A stretch of 30,382 bases of DNA, from assembly GCA_001916055.1 (NCBI GenBank), contig MNRR01000004.1, forward strand, positions 1-30,382. Direction: 5' to 3'. The position numbers and the translations under genes were made by a program. The notes beneath the pieces were generated by a model. It was not told where the DNA came from, did not search any database, and was given only the letters and a program-made list of their open reading frames with translations. This document shows positions 14,895 through 22,506 of this stretch, piece by piece. Each line of letters begins with the position of its first letter. The stretch's first letter is position 1. The DNA is from Clostridium sp. 28_12. GTDB lineage: Bacteria; Bacillota; Clostridia; TANB77; CAG-508.

Positions 14895-16577
14895 ATGGGA
14901 AATATAGTATTACTAGATGATTTAACAATAAATAAAATAGCAGCAGGGGAAGTAATAGAAAGACCAGCAAATGTAGTAAAAGAATTAGTAGAAAACTCAA
15001 TAGATGCAGGAGCAACTAAAATAGTAGTAGAAGTAAAAAATGGCGGAAAAACTCTAGTAAAAATAGTAGACAATGGAAAAGGAATATCCGCAAATGATAT
15101 TCCTTTATCATTAGAAAGGCATGCAACAAGCAAAATTAGAAGAATAGAAGACTTAGAACATACATATTCTATGGGGTTTAGAGGGGAAGCACTGGCAAGT
15201 ATTGCATCAATATCAGAACTTACAATGCTTACAAGAACTGCAGAGGAAAATGGAACTAAAATTATTGCAGAAGCAGGAGAAATAATTAAGGTAGATGAAA
15301 TCGGATTGCCTGTTGGAACTACAATTATGGTAAAAAAGCTATTTTTCAATACACCAGTGAGATATAAATTTCTAAAAAATGATGCAACAGAATTTAGATA
15401 TATAAAAGAATGGGTACAAAAAACAGCTTTAGTAAATTCTAATATTGCATTTAAATTAATAAATGATGGAAAAATAGTATTTCAAACAAATGGAAACGGG
15501 AATATTAGAGACATTATTTATCTTTTATATGGAAAAGAAATTGAGAAAAACTTGTTAGAAGTAAATTATGAAAATGAAGGAATAAAAGTAACAGGAGTAA
15601 TTGGAAATACAACAATAGCAAGAGATAATAGAAAAAGTCAAATACTATATCTAAATAAAAGAAATATAAAAAATCAAATTCTGACAAACAGTGCAGACCA
15701 AGCATTTAAAGGTGCAACAGGAATAGGAAAATATGGCTTTTTTATTTTAAATTTAGAAATGCCTGCAAATTATTATGATGTAAATGTCCATCCAACAAAA
15801 ATGGAAGTAAGATTTAATGATGAAGATAAACTTTATAAAGTATTTTACCATGCGATAAAAAGTGCAATGTTAAATAGCGAATTCTTGGATAATAATGAAA
15901 AAGAACAAAAAAAAGAAAACTATATAGAAAATGAATTAGAATTCTTAACAAATAAATTCCAAAATGAAGCACCAGCTGAACTAATAAATAGAGAAAATAA
16001 AAGAGAAATAGAATATAAATATATTGGAATTTTATTTAGAACATTTATAGTAATTGAAATTGGAAATGATATGTTTTTTATTGACCAACATGCTGGGCAT
16101 GAGCGAATATTATATGAGCAAATAAAAGAAAACTATAAAAACCACATTCAAAATAATAGTCAACTAATGTTGATACCAGAAGTTTTCAATTTATCACATA
16201 AAGAAATTGAATTTGTAAAAGAAAATATTGAATTATTTAGAAATACTGGTTTTGACATTGAACTATTTGGAGAAGATTCTGTAAAAATCAGTGGAATTCC
16301 TGACATTGAATATAAAGTAAATAAAAATAGAATGTTTTTAGATGTATTAGATGAAATGATTACAACAGAAAGAACTGCAATAAAAGATGTTGAAGAGAGA
16401 TTTATTGCAACAGTTGCATGTAAAGCAGCAGTAAAGGCTAATATGGATTTGACTAGACAAGAAGTTGATAATTTAATACAACGATTGTTGAAATTAAAAA
16501 ATCCTTTTACTTGTCCTCATGGTAGGCCTACTACTATAAAATTTAGTAAAGATGAGTTGTTTAAGAATTTAAAATAG
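14895..16577 (+). CDS. mutL: DNA mismatch repair protein MutL
   Basis: 560 residues. The N-terminal GHKL ATPase shows IAAGEVIERPANVVKELVEN, SIDAGA, KIVDNGKGI and MGFRGEALASIAS (about residues 14-105), with NVHPTK near residue 297. The C-terminal endonuclease domain has DQHAGHERILYE (D397 onward; the DQHAxxExxxxE metal site), ATVACKAAVKA and CPHGRPT (about 540-546), so this is the nicking type of MutL found in bacteria lacking MutH. Together with MutS it directs repair of replication errors. The linker is short, giving a length a little below the usual about 600-650. AAGGAAG precedes the ATG. mutS and miaA, frequent neighbours, are not adjacent; an accessory region lies directly upstream. Confidence 0.96.
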   Translation: MGNIVLLDDLTINKIAAGEVIERPANVVKELVENSIDAGATKIVVEVKNGGKTLVKIVDNGKGISANDIPLSLERHATSKIRRIEDLEHTYSMGFRGEALASIASISELTMLTRTAEENGTKIIAEAGEIIKVDEIGLPVGTTIMVKKLFFNTPVRYKFLKNDATEFRYIKEWVQKTALVNSNIAFKLINDGKIVFQTNGNGNIRDIIYLLYGKEIEKNLLEVNYENEGIKVTGVIGNTTIARDNRKSQILYLNKRNIKNQILTNSADQAFKGATGIGKYGFFILNLEMPANYYDVNVHPTKMEVRFNDEDKLYKVFYHAIKSAMLNSEFLDNNEKEQKKENYIENELEFLTNKFQNEAPAELINRENKREIEYKYIGILFRTFIVIEIGNDMFFIDQHAGHERILYEQIKENYKNHIQNNSQLMLIPEVFNLSHKEIEFVKENIELFRNTGFDIELFGEDSVKISGIPDIEYKVNKNRMFLDVLDEMITTERTAIKDVEERFIATVACKAAVKANMDLTRQEVDNLIQRLLKLKNPFTCPHGRPTTIKFSKDELFKNLK

Positions 16578-16597
16578 AACAATGATTTTAATATAAC

Positions 16598-16626
16598 TTG
16601 TAAAAGAAAACCAAATATGATATAAT
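16598..16626 (+). promoter_or_regulatory. Promoter of the NADAR gene
   Basis: TTGTAA (16598-16603), 17-base spacer, TATAAT (16621-16626) with extended TG (16618-16619). A perfect 10-bp palindrome ATGTATACAT (16629-16638) lies just downstream, near the expected start of transcription, and could be an operator. Confidence 0.65.
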
Positions 16627-16679
16627 ATATGTATACATGTTATGTTTAGTTTAAATTAACTTATAAGGAGGAAAAAATA

Positions 16680-17300
16680 ATGGCAACAAGACCAGGTTTC
16701 TACATTTTGAACGGTCAGGTAACATGCAAGAAAGGAGATTTTGAGTGGGCTGGAGGCTTTGCTGTTTCACAAAAAAAGAAAAATGTAGCGAGACTACATG
16801 AAGCACTTGGAGGAGAGTGCTTAGAGGTAAGCACCAAAAGTGACGTAGTTATTGGAACAAAATTAAGTGCATTCAACTTGAAACTGGATGGACACACATT
16901 AGAAAATATTTTTCAAAGTTCAAAAGTTTTTGAAAATGGGGGACCATACAGAGATTTATTAAATGTATCACCAAAAGAAGCAAAAAGAGATCAAAGACTT
17001 AAAAGTTCTGGAAATTTAAAAGGTTTTGAATATGATAATTATCTTTGGGCATTGAATCCCAAAACATGTTTTTATGATTATTTATATTGCAAAGCGGCCA
17101 GAAATATTGAGGCAAATGAACTGAAGCAAATTTGCAACTATGAGTATTTTACGGATATAGAATTTAATCCGGCCAAAAGTATTAATACTCAAGCAAGATC
17201 AGTTGCAATAGTAAAGTTAATGCTTCAACTTTGGGGAGAAGTTTTAGACTTATCACCAGAGCAGTTTCTGAAATTTCATTCAAGATTTGTTATAAGTTAA
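16680..17300 (+). CDS. NADAR-family protein, DarT1-associated antitoxin type
   Basis: A 206-residue protein. FEWAGGFAVSQKKKNVARLH (about 21-40), LSAFNLKL, FQSSKVFENGGPYRDLL (about 78-94), AKRDQRLKSSGNLKGFEYDN and FTDIEFNPAKSINTQARSVA (about 157-176) match, as I recall it, the NADAR subgroup found as antitoxin of DarT1. NADAR N-glycosidases remove ADP-ribose, in DarTG1 from guanine in DNA. No DarT-like gene sits beside it, so it is an orphan; the minus-strand gene at 18221-19666 has weak ART-like motifs. It has a strong extended -10 promoter, AAGGAGG ribosome site and a strong terminator, so it is a single transcription unit. Base composition is slightly less AT-rich than its neighbours. Confidence 0.68.
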   Translation: MATRPGFYILNGQVTCKKGDFEWAGGFAVSQKKKNVARLHEALGGECLEVSTKSDVVIGTKLSAFNLKLDGHTLENIFQSSKVFENGGPYRDLLNVSPKEAKRDQRLKSSGNLKGFEYDNYLWALNPKTCFYDYLYCKAARNIEANELKQICNYEYFTDIEFNPAKSINTQARSVAIVKLMLQLWGEVLDLSPEQFLKFHSRFVIS

Positions 17301-17338
17301 AAAAAAGAGAAAATCCAGACTTGGATTTTCTCTTTTTT
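17301..17338. terminator. Strong bidirectional terminator
   Basis: Sixteen-base arms AAAAAAGAGAAAATCC (17301-17316) and GGATTTTCTCTTTTTT (17323-17338) around AGACTT, with A and T runs on both sides. Confidence 0.9.
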
Positions 17339-17350
17339 TCAACTTATAAC

Positions 17351-17379
17351 AAAAGATGAGATATTTGATATCATCTTTT
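17351..17379 (-). terminator. Hairpin after the minus-strand gene at 17400
   Basis: AAAAGATGA (17351-17359) and TCATCTTTT (17371-17379) form a 9-bp stem just past the stop of the minus-strand gene; the trailing T run is short. Confidence 0.5.
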
Positions 17380-17399
17380 CGAATGACTTTTGAAAAAAT

Positions 17400-17684
17400 T
17401 TAATAATCAACGCCATAGAAAAGCTTTTCATAAATTTCGTCTGACAGTCTGTAAATCCATTTTGAATCTTCCGGGTAAAATCTCGCATAAAAATCTAAAA
17501 GATAGACTGTTTCGAGAGTTTTTAAAATATCATTCTGTACATTTTCTTTTTTCTGAATTTTCTCATTAACTTCCTTTACATTGTTTAAAATTTGCTCTTT
17601 TACGCTATCTCCTGGATCTTTGTAATCTCCATCGCGTAGAGAATTCAACATTTCAAATACAATTTGATCAAGCGTGTTACTCAT
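17400..17684 (-). CDS. Small hypothetical protein with operator-controlled promoter
   Basis: A 94-residue acidic helical protein (MSNTLDQIVFEMLNSLRDGD start, YLLDFYARFYPEDSKWIYRL near the end) with no recognised domain. The start at 17684 is chosen because GGAGG lies 7-8 bases upstream on the minus strand; an upstream in-frame codon at 17717 has no such site. Its promoter has perfect TTGACA and TATAAT hexamers 17 bases apart, and a 25-base palindrome covers the -10, so expression is probably repressed by some regulator, possibly the protein itself, although no helix-turn-helix is obvious. It ends convergently against the NADAR gene. Confidence 0.65.
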   Translation of the reverse strand: MSNTLDQIVFEMLNSLRDGDYKDPGDSVKEQILNNVKEVNEKIQKKENVQNDILKTLETVYLLDFYARFYPEDSKWIYRLSDEIYEKLFYGVDY

Positions 17685-17735
17685 AGTTTCCTCCTTAATA
17701 ATTGCCTTTCTTGTCATTCATTGAAAATATATAAT

Positions 17736-17775
17736 ATATCATATATATTATATATGATATGTCAAATTATGTCAA
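17736..17775 (-). promoter_or_regulatory. Consensus minus-strand promoter with palindromic operator
   Basis: On the minus strand TTGACA (17775-17770), 17 bases, TATAAT (17752-17747). A perfect palindrome, ATATCATATATA (17736-17747) and TATATATGATAT (17749-17760) around one base, sits over the -10. Its position predicts repressor binding that blocks polymerase. The -35 overlaps the 3' end of the upstream gene. Confidence 0.75.
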
Positions 17776-18219
17776 GCCAATTAGCTTTTTTATTCTAATT
17801 ATTATTTTATTTATTATATTCTTTTTTTCTACAACAACAATTTCTTTACTATTATTGTCAATTTTAGATACTTTATTATTATTTTTTTTAAATAAATCAT
17901 CAGGGTTATATAATTTTCTCTTATCGTCTTCTATTTGTAACAAAATTTTCTTATCTCTTAATTGTAATTCTTCTTTATTTTCAGCCCAATAATTTACATA
18001 GATGTTAGCTATAAGCATTATAGTAATGTCCATAAGTTTTTGCTCATTTACACTAAGACTTGTGTCATATATATATTGATAATTTAAATCTCTGTTACTT
18101 TCATAAAATTTTAATTCTTCATCAGGTATTTTATTTCTTGCTTCTATAGGAAGATGTTTTAATATTTCATATAATTCTGAAAGAGATTTTTTATACTCAG
18201 CAATATCTATATCTTCCAT
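17767..18219 (-). CDS. Hypothetical protein with C-terminal basic/hydrophobic segment
   Basis: A 150-residue protein. Residues 1-115 are helical and acidic (SLSELYEILKHLPIEARNKI, LMDITIMLIANIYVNYW); the last about 18 residues (KNIINKIIIRIKKLIGLT) form a basic amphipathic helix that could bind membrane or a partner. It starts 1 base after the large ART-like gene ends, so the two form one operon and probably work together; it could be a chaperone, immunity or secretion-adaptor protein for it. No family was recognised. Confidence 0.65.
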   Translation of the reverse strand: MEDIDIAEYKKSLSELYEILKHLPIEARNKIPDEELKFYESNRDLNYQYIYDTSLSVNEQKLMDITIMLIANIYVNYWAENKEELQLRDKKILLQIEDDKRKLYNPDDLFKKNNNKVSKIDNNSKEIVVVEKKNIINKIIIRIKKLIGLT

Positions 18220-18220
18220 A

Positions 18221-19666
18221 TTATCTTCCTCCTAACCATTGATTTAAAGTGTTACTTTTAATATAACCGGTTGTTAATGATTTTAGTTGGACTCTCTTTT
18301 GGCTATCTATACTATCAGCCTTATGTAAGAAAGTCATTCCTAGCGATTCTATTAACTCATGAATAGAATCTTTATTAGTTTTAGTAGTTCTTGCTGTAAC
18401 ATCATCAATTTTGAAATTTCTTTCACCAGGAAGTGATTCAATAGTTTTATATATTGCTTGAAGTCCTTCAACATTACCATTTTCATCAGTTATATAAGAC
18501 ATTCCATAAGGAATTTTGAAAGAATGATGACCATGTTCAGGATTTTTCATTTCAGGCTTTTTTGCAACATATAAGCCACCAGGTAACATACAGCCGGGTT
18601 TCTTTTGGTATGATGCATATATATCTTTTGACATAGTCTGATTATACTTTCCTTCAACAATTCCAAGGTATTGTGATTTTGTAATATTGGTATTTTTTAT
18701 ATTTTCTAAAGTTGAACGTTCATCACTAGTACATTGAGAGATATCTTCTTTTCCTATATGTTTTAAGTGTTGTTTTATAAGTAAATTTCTAAAATCTGAA
18801 TTTTCTATGATATTATTTACAATTTGTCCTCTTACATAATGAGAAATATCAGGATCAGTAAAACTATAAGAATTATATTTACTACCAAACTTTTCTTTAA
18901 GATATGGAGTTAATGTTGTTTGTGTAACTGTTTCTAATTTAGGTAAGTGTTTAACATCTTTTCTTAGAATATTACCACCATTTTCAAAATCAATATCATA
19001 ATATTTTTCCATAAATTTCTTTTCTATGTCATTGAAAGGTATTTTTTGTGTAAGCAAATTTGTAATTTCTGAATAGTCTTCTGAAAAAACTAAATCGCAT
19101 AATAATTCTTGAATATATTTTTGAGTTTTTTCCGAGATTTTTGAGGACTTATATTTTGTTATTTCTGGGTCATCTACAATGCCGTTTTCTTCTCTTTGAG
19201 TTGCTAGATTAAAGTCATTATATTCAAAAGCATATATAATATCAACAAGAATTGGTGGTATTTCTTTTAAACATTCTTCTGGAATGCTATATGAAGTTAC
19301 TACTTCTTGCGCAGCTTTGGCAAAATGTAAAGGGCGACCCGTTATTGATTTGTTTTCATCTGTACTAGAATTATAAAATTCCCTTGTTCGGTTTTGATCG
19401 TCAGTGTCAGGTATATTAGTATAGTCTATTAAAACAACAGGAGCTCTATCTTCACGTGGATTTTTTTTGTCTCCTAATGCATAATGATATGCAGCAATAC
19501 CTATGCTTTGTGTCATTGATATATATTTGGTTTTTATATTTTGAGCTGAGCCAGATTGTAAATGTACTCTTAATGATGCATCACTATTACTGTCTTTGCA
19601 TTCTATATTTCCTCCATTATAATCATAATCTGCTCTAAATAAATATTTTACACTATTGTCTCTCAT
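18221..19666 (-). CDS. Large protein with ADP-ribosyltransferase-like N-terminal motifs
   Basis: 481 residues, not recognised as a named family. The first about 140 residues have the layout of R-S-E ADP-ribosyltransferases: YLFRADYD with R11, TKYISMTQSIGIAAYHY with S50/T52, a strand APVVLIDYT, and AAQEVVTSYSIPEECL with E121 followed by a 'sIPxE' turn. The usual Q/E two residues before the Glu is Ala here. HGHHSF at about 387-392 is also notable. The rest is helical and of unknown function. AAAGGTG precedes the ATG; no signal peptide. It heads a two-gene operon with the 150-residue protein. The ART idea is inference; a NADAR gene, whose family removes ADP-ribose, lies 0.9 kb beyond it, transcribed convergently. 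Confidence 0.6.
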   Translation of the reverse strand: MRDNSVKYLFRADYDYNGGNIECKDSNSDASLRVHLQSGSAQNIKTKYISMTQSIGIAAYHYALGDKKNPREDRAPVVLIDYTNIPDTDDQNRTREFYNSSTDENKSITGRPLHFAKAAQEVVTSYSIPEECLKEIPPILVDIIYAFEYNDFNLATQREENGIVDDPEITKYKSSKISEKTQKYIQELLCDLVFSEDYSEITNLLTQKIPFNDIEKKFMEKYYDIDFENGGNILRKDVKHLPKLETVTQTTLTPYLKEKFGSKYNSYSFTDPDISHYVRGQIVNNIIENSDFRNLLIKQHLKHIGKEDISQCTSDERSTLENIKNTNITKSQYLGIVEGKYNQTMSKDIYASYQKKPGCMLPGGLYVAKKPEMKNPEHGHHSFKIPYGMSYITDENGNVEGLQAIYKTIESLPGERNFKIDDVTARTTKTNKDSIHELIESLGMTFLHKADSIDSQKRVQLKSLTTGYIKSNTLNQWLGGR

Positions 19667-19792
19667 GTTAACACCTTTCTAATTATTGTTTTATATAAAT
19701 AATAACATAAATTATTATAAATATCTTAAATATTACAAATGTTATTAAAATGTAATATTAATGTAATATAAACTATATTTGAACTTTATATA

Positions 19793-19821
19793 TTGTAAAT
19801 TTTATTTTCATATAGTATAAT
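19793..19821 (+). promoter_or_regulatory. Promoter of the degraded membrane-protein gene
   Basis: TTGTAA (19793-19798), 17-base spacer, TATAAT (19816-19821); AAGGAG lies just before the ATG at 19850. The intergenic stretch 19667-19792 is AT-rich and holds nothing else recognised. Confidence 0.6.
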
Positions 19822-19849
19822 TGCAACATAATAGAAAAAGGAGCAAAAA

Positions 19850-21375
19850 ATGTGGAAAATTAAAGGAATAAAGCAAAAAGCAAAAAGAACACTAAAAAGG
19901 AATATATGGACACTAATAATATTAGGCCTTTTTATGACAAGTATAGTTGGAGAATATTTAGTAAATAGAGATGGATATTCAAATATAAAAATAATATATG
20001 AATATATACAAAACAAAGGAAAACAACAATTAGAACCACAAGAAATTTTAATAAATGAATATGTAGATAAAGCTATATCGCAATTATTTACAGGAAATAT
20101 GACCAAATCAATAAACTAATATAATGAAAAACATAATGTTACAAAAGGTGTAATATTTTCAATTTTTAATATATACACAAAAGGGCAGGCACAAGTACAA
20201 AATATATTTAACTCAATAGCAAACTATAAAAACAAAGAAGCAATGGCAAGTATCATACTAATAATAGCATCAATTGGAGGAATGATAATAAGAGTATTTA
20301 TATCGTATCCTATAAAAGTAGGCGAAAAAAGAATATATTTAGAAAGTATAAACTACCCCAAAACAAGAATAAAAAGACTAACATATGCATTCAAAAGAGA
20401 AAGATATTTACCAATTATAAAAACGATGTTTTTAAATGAAATATATAAAATGCTGTGGAACTTAACAATTGTGGGAGGAATAATTAAAAATTATTCATGA
20501 AACCCCTTTCAAAATTATTTTATCAAACATATATTTTTTTTAAATGGCTAAACTGGTAATTTTATCTTTTTTGATACTAATTAATTTTTAGTAACAAATT
20601 AAAAAAATTTATTTATTAAAAAATTATCTTCATTTTATATCACAAGATTTTATATGAAGTTTTAAGAAAAGATTATATAGAAAATAAAAAATACAATTAT
20701 GAATTATTAAATGATGAAAAACTATTTGAAGAAAACGAACTAGAAAAATATCCTGACAAATATGAAATTGCTAAAAAAAGAATAAAAATTGATTACAATA
20801 AAAAATATGAACCAACATCAATAATACTATTTTTCTTTATATTTTCATTTGTAGGGTGGTTATGGGAAGTTGGATTATACCTATTTAGAGATGGAATTTT
20901 TGTAAATAGAGGAACAATGTATGGCCCATGGTTACCAATTTATGGTGTAGGATGTACATTAATAGTACTATTAACAAAATTTAAATCATTTAGAAAAATG
21001 CTTAAAAATCCAGTATTAACATTTAGTGTAGTTATGATTTTATGCACAGTAATAGAATATTTAACATCATGGTATATAGAAAAAGTTTCAGGAATTATGT
21101 ATTGGGATTATACAGGAGTATTTATGAATATAAATGGTAGAGTATGCTTAGAATGTAGTATGTTTTTTGGAATAGGAGGATGTTTATGTGTATATTTTGT
21201 AGCACCGTTTTTAGAAAGAAGATTGCAAAGATTTACTGCTAAATTTAAAGTTACTATTTGTGCATTGTTAGCAATACTATTTTGCTCTGATAGTGTGTAC
21301 TCTCAATTTCATCCACATACAGGAGAAGGTATTACTTCACAAGCACCTGAGAGATTAGAAAAAAATATAAAATAA
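19850..21375 (+). pseudogene. DUF975/CmpB-type (PF06541) membrane protein, degraded
   Basis: Pieces of one gene. MWKIKGIKQKAKRTLKRN and a membrane helix start it (19850); TAA at 20117-20119 interrupts the frame, which then continues unchanged to 20500 (EAMASIILIIASIGGMIIRV, YPIKVGEKRIY). About 150 bases without coding sense follow. From about 20650 a different frame runs from LYEVLRKDYIENKKYNYELL to the end, with FVGWLWEVGLYLF, RGTMYGPWLPIYGVG, GIMYWDYTG and GRVCLECSMFFG, the PF06541 'putative ABC transporter type IV' domain. In clostridia these two parts normally form one polytopic protein of unclear function. A premature stop, a frame change and loss of the middle make it a clear pseudogene; only the 20917-21375 part could still be expressed. 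Confidence 0.82.
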
Positions 21376-21405
21376 AACTGCTATAATTTTTATAGTAGTT
21401 TTTTT
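21375..21405 (+). terminator. Terminator between the pseudogene and feoA
   Basis: AAACTGCTATAA (21375-21386) pairs with TTATAGTAGTTT (21390-21401) with one G-T pair, followed by a T run. Confidence 0.8.
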
Positions 21406-21425
21406 CTTTTGAAGACAAGATTCCC

Positions 21426-21455
21426 TTGAATTCGTCAATCAGAAAAAAATATAAT
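21426..21455 (+). promoter_or_regulatory. Putative feo promoter
   Basis: TTGAAT (21426-21431), 18-base spacer, TATAAT (21450-21455). No clear Fur or DtxR palindrome was seen next to it. Confidence 0.5.
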
Positions 21456-21490
21456 AAAAATATCAAATTTGTGAAAGATAGGAATTTTAT

Positions 21491-21739
21491 ATGAGAAAAT
21501 CGGGGGAATACTGTAAGTTGTCTGAATTAAAAATAGGACAGGCAGGACAAGTGATAAGTTTAGAAGAAAAAAATAGAGCGATAAGACGACATATGTTAGA
21601 TATGGGAATAACAAAAGGGGTGAAAATTACAGTAAGAAAAGTCGCACCATTAGGAGACCCAATAGATATTAGTTTAAGAGATTATGAATTATGTATTCGC
21701 AAGGAAGATTTGGCACAAATTTCAGTTGAAGTACTGTAA
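21491..21739 (+). CDS. feoA: Ferrous iron transport protein FeoA
   Basis: An 82-residue SH3-like FeoA: CKLSELKIGQAGQVISLE, RRHMLDMGITKGVKITVRKV (the family's 'LxxMGLxxGxxVxV' core), APLGDPIDISLRDYELCIRK and a final hydrophobic strand. FeoA is a small cytoplasmic partner needed for Fe2+ uptake by FeoB. It is 17 bases ahead of feoB, in one operon. Length and motifs are complete. Confidence 0.92.
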   Translation: MRKSGEYCKLSELKIGQAGQVISLEEKNRAIRRHMLDMGITKGVKITVRKVAPLGDPIDISLRDYELCIRKEDLAQISVEVL

Positions 21740-21756
21740 AAAGGAGTTGATATATT

Positions 21757-22506
21757 GTGAAAATTGCCTTAGTTGGAAATCAGAATAGTGGAAAGACAAC
21801 ATTATTTAATTTATTAACAGGAATGAATGCAAAAATTGGAAACTGGCCAGGGGTTACTATTGAGAAAAAAGTTGGAATAATAAAAGAAACTGAAAATGAA
21901 ATAGTAGATTTACCAGGAATATACTCATTAAGTCCATATAGCATTGAAGAGGAACTATCTAGAAAATTTATTTTTGAAGAAAAGCCAGATGTAATAGTAA
22001 ATATAATTGATAGTACATCACTTGAAAGAAGCTTATATTTAACAACACAACTATTAGAAATGGACTGCAAGGTTATCATCGCATTAAACATGGTAGACTT
22101 ACTTGAAAAAAAAGGATTTTACGTAGATGAAAATAGATTAGAAAAAATATTAGGAGCAAAAGTTATAAAAATTTCGGCATTAAAAGGTACAGGAGTTAAT
22201 TATTTAATAAATGAAATAAATATTTATTCAAAGAATAAAAAACAATATATTTTTGATGCTAAATTAGAACAAGAGATACAAGAAATAGAAAACAATCTAA
22301 AAAATAGTACTAATAAAAGATTTGTGGCTGTAAAAATGTTAGAAAATGATATGGAATTGGAAGAATTAATAGCGACAGAAAGATATGATTTTATTGAAAG
22401 AACAAAGAAAAGTGTAATCTTACCAGGAAAAGAATTTATTATGGTAGATGAAAATGTAAGCGCTTCTGACAAAATTGATAAAATACTACTAAATAAATGG
22501 CTATAA
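21757..22506 (+). CDS. feoB: FeoB GTPase domain, split from its membrane part
   Basis: 249 residues covering the cytosolic G domain and helical GDI-like domain of the Fe2+ transporter FeoB. G1 is GNQNSGKTT (7-15), the switch region reads NWPGVTIEKK, G3 is VDLPGIYSLSPYS, G4 is NMVD and G5 is SALKGTG. It ends at DKIDKILLNKWL then TAA, exactly where normal FeoB goes on into its first membrane helix (typically LNRFLGIPIF...). The start is GTG at 21757 behind AAAAGGAG. The next ORF continues the protein in another frame. A small deletion (about five residues' worth, of the 'ALPIF' type) with frameshift explains the break. Confidence 0.88.
   Translation: MKIALVGNQNSGKTTLFNLLTGMNAKIGNWPGVTIEKKVGIIKETENEIVDLPGIYSLSPYSIEEELSRKFIFEEKPDVIVNIIDSTSLERSLYLTTQLLEMDCKVIIALNMVDLLEKKGFYVDENRLEKILGAKVIKISALKGTGVNYLINEINIYSKNKKQYIFDAKLEQEIQEIENNLKNSTNKRFVAVKMLENDMELEELIATERYDFIERTKKSVILPGKEFIMVDENVSASDKIDKILLNKWL

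Noticed and set aside
14834..15349. Minus-strand ORF of 171 codons opposite mutL
   Set aside because: Shadow of the conserved N-terminal MutL coding sequence; no ribosome site or independent protein pattern.
16680..17300. Complete DarTG1 toxin-antitoxin pair
   Set aside because: No DarT-type ADP-ribosyltransferase gene lies directly next to the NADAR gene.
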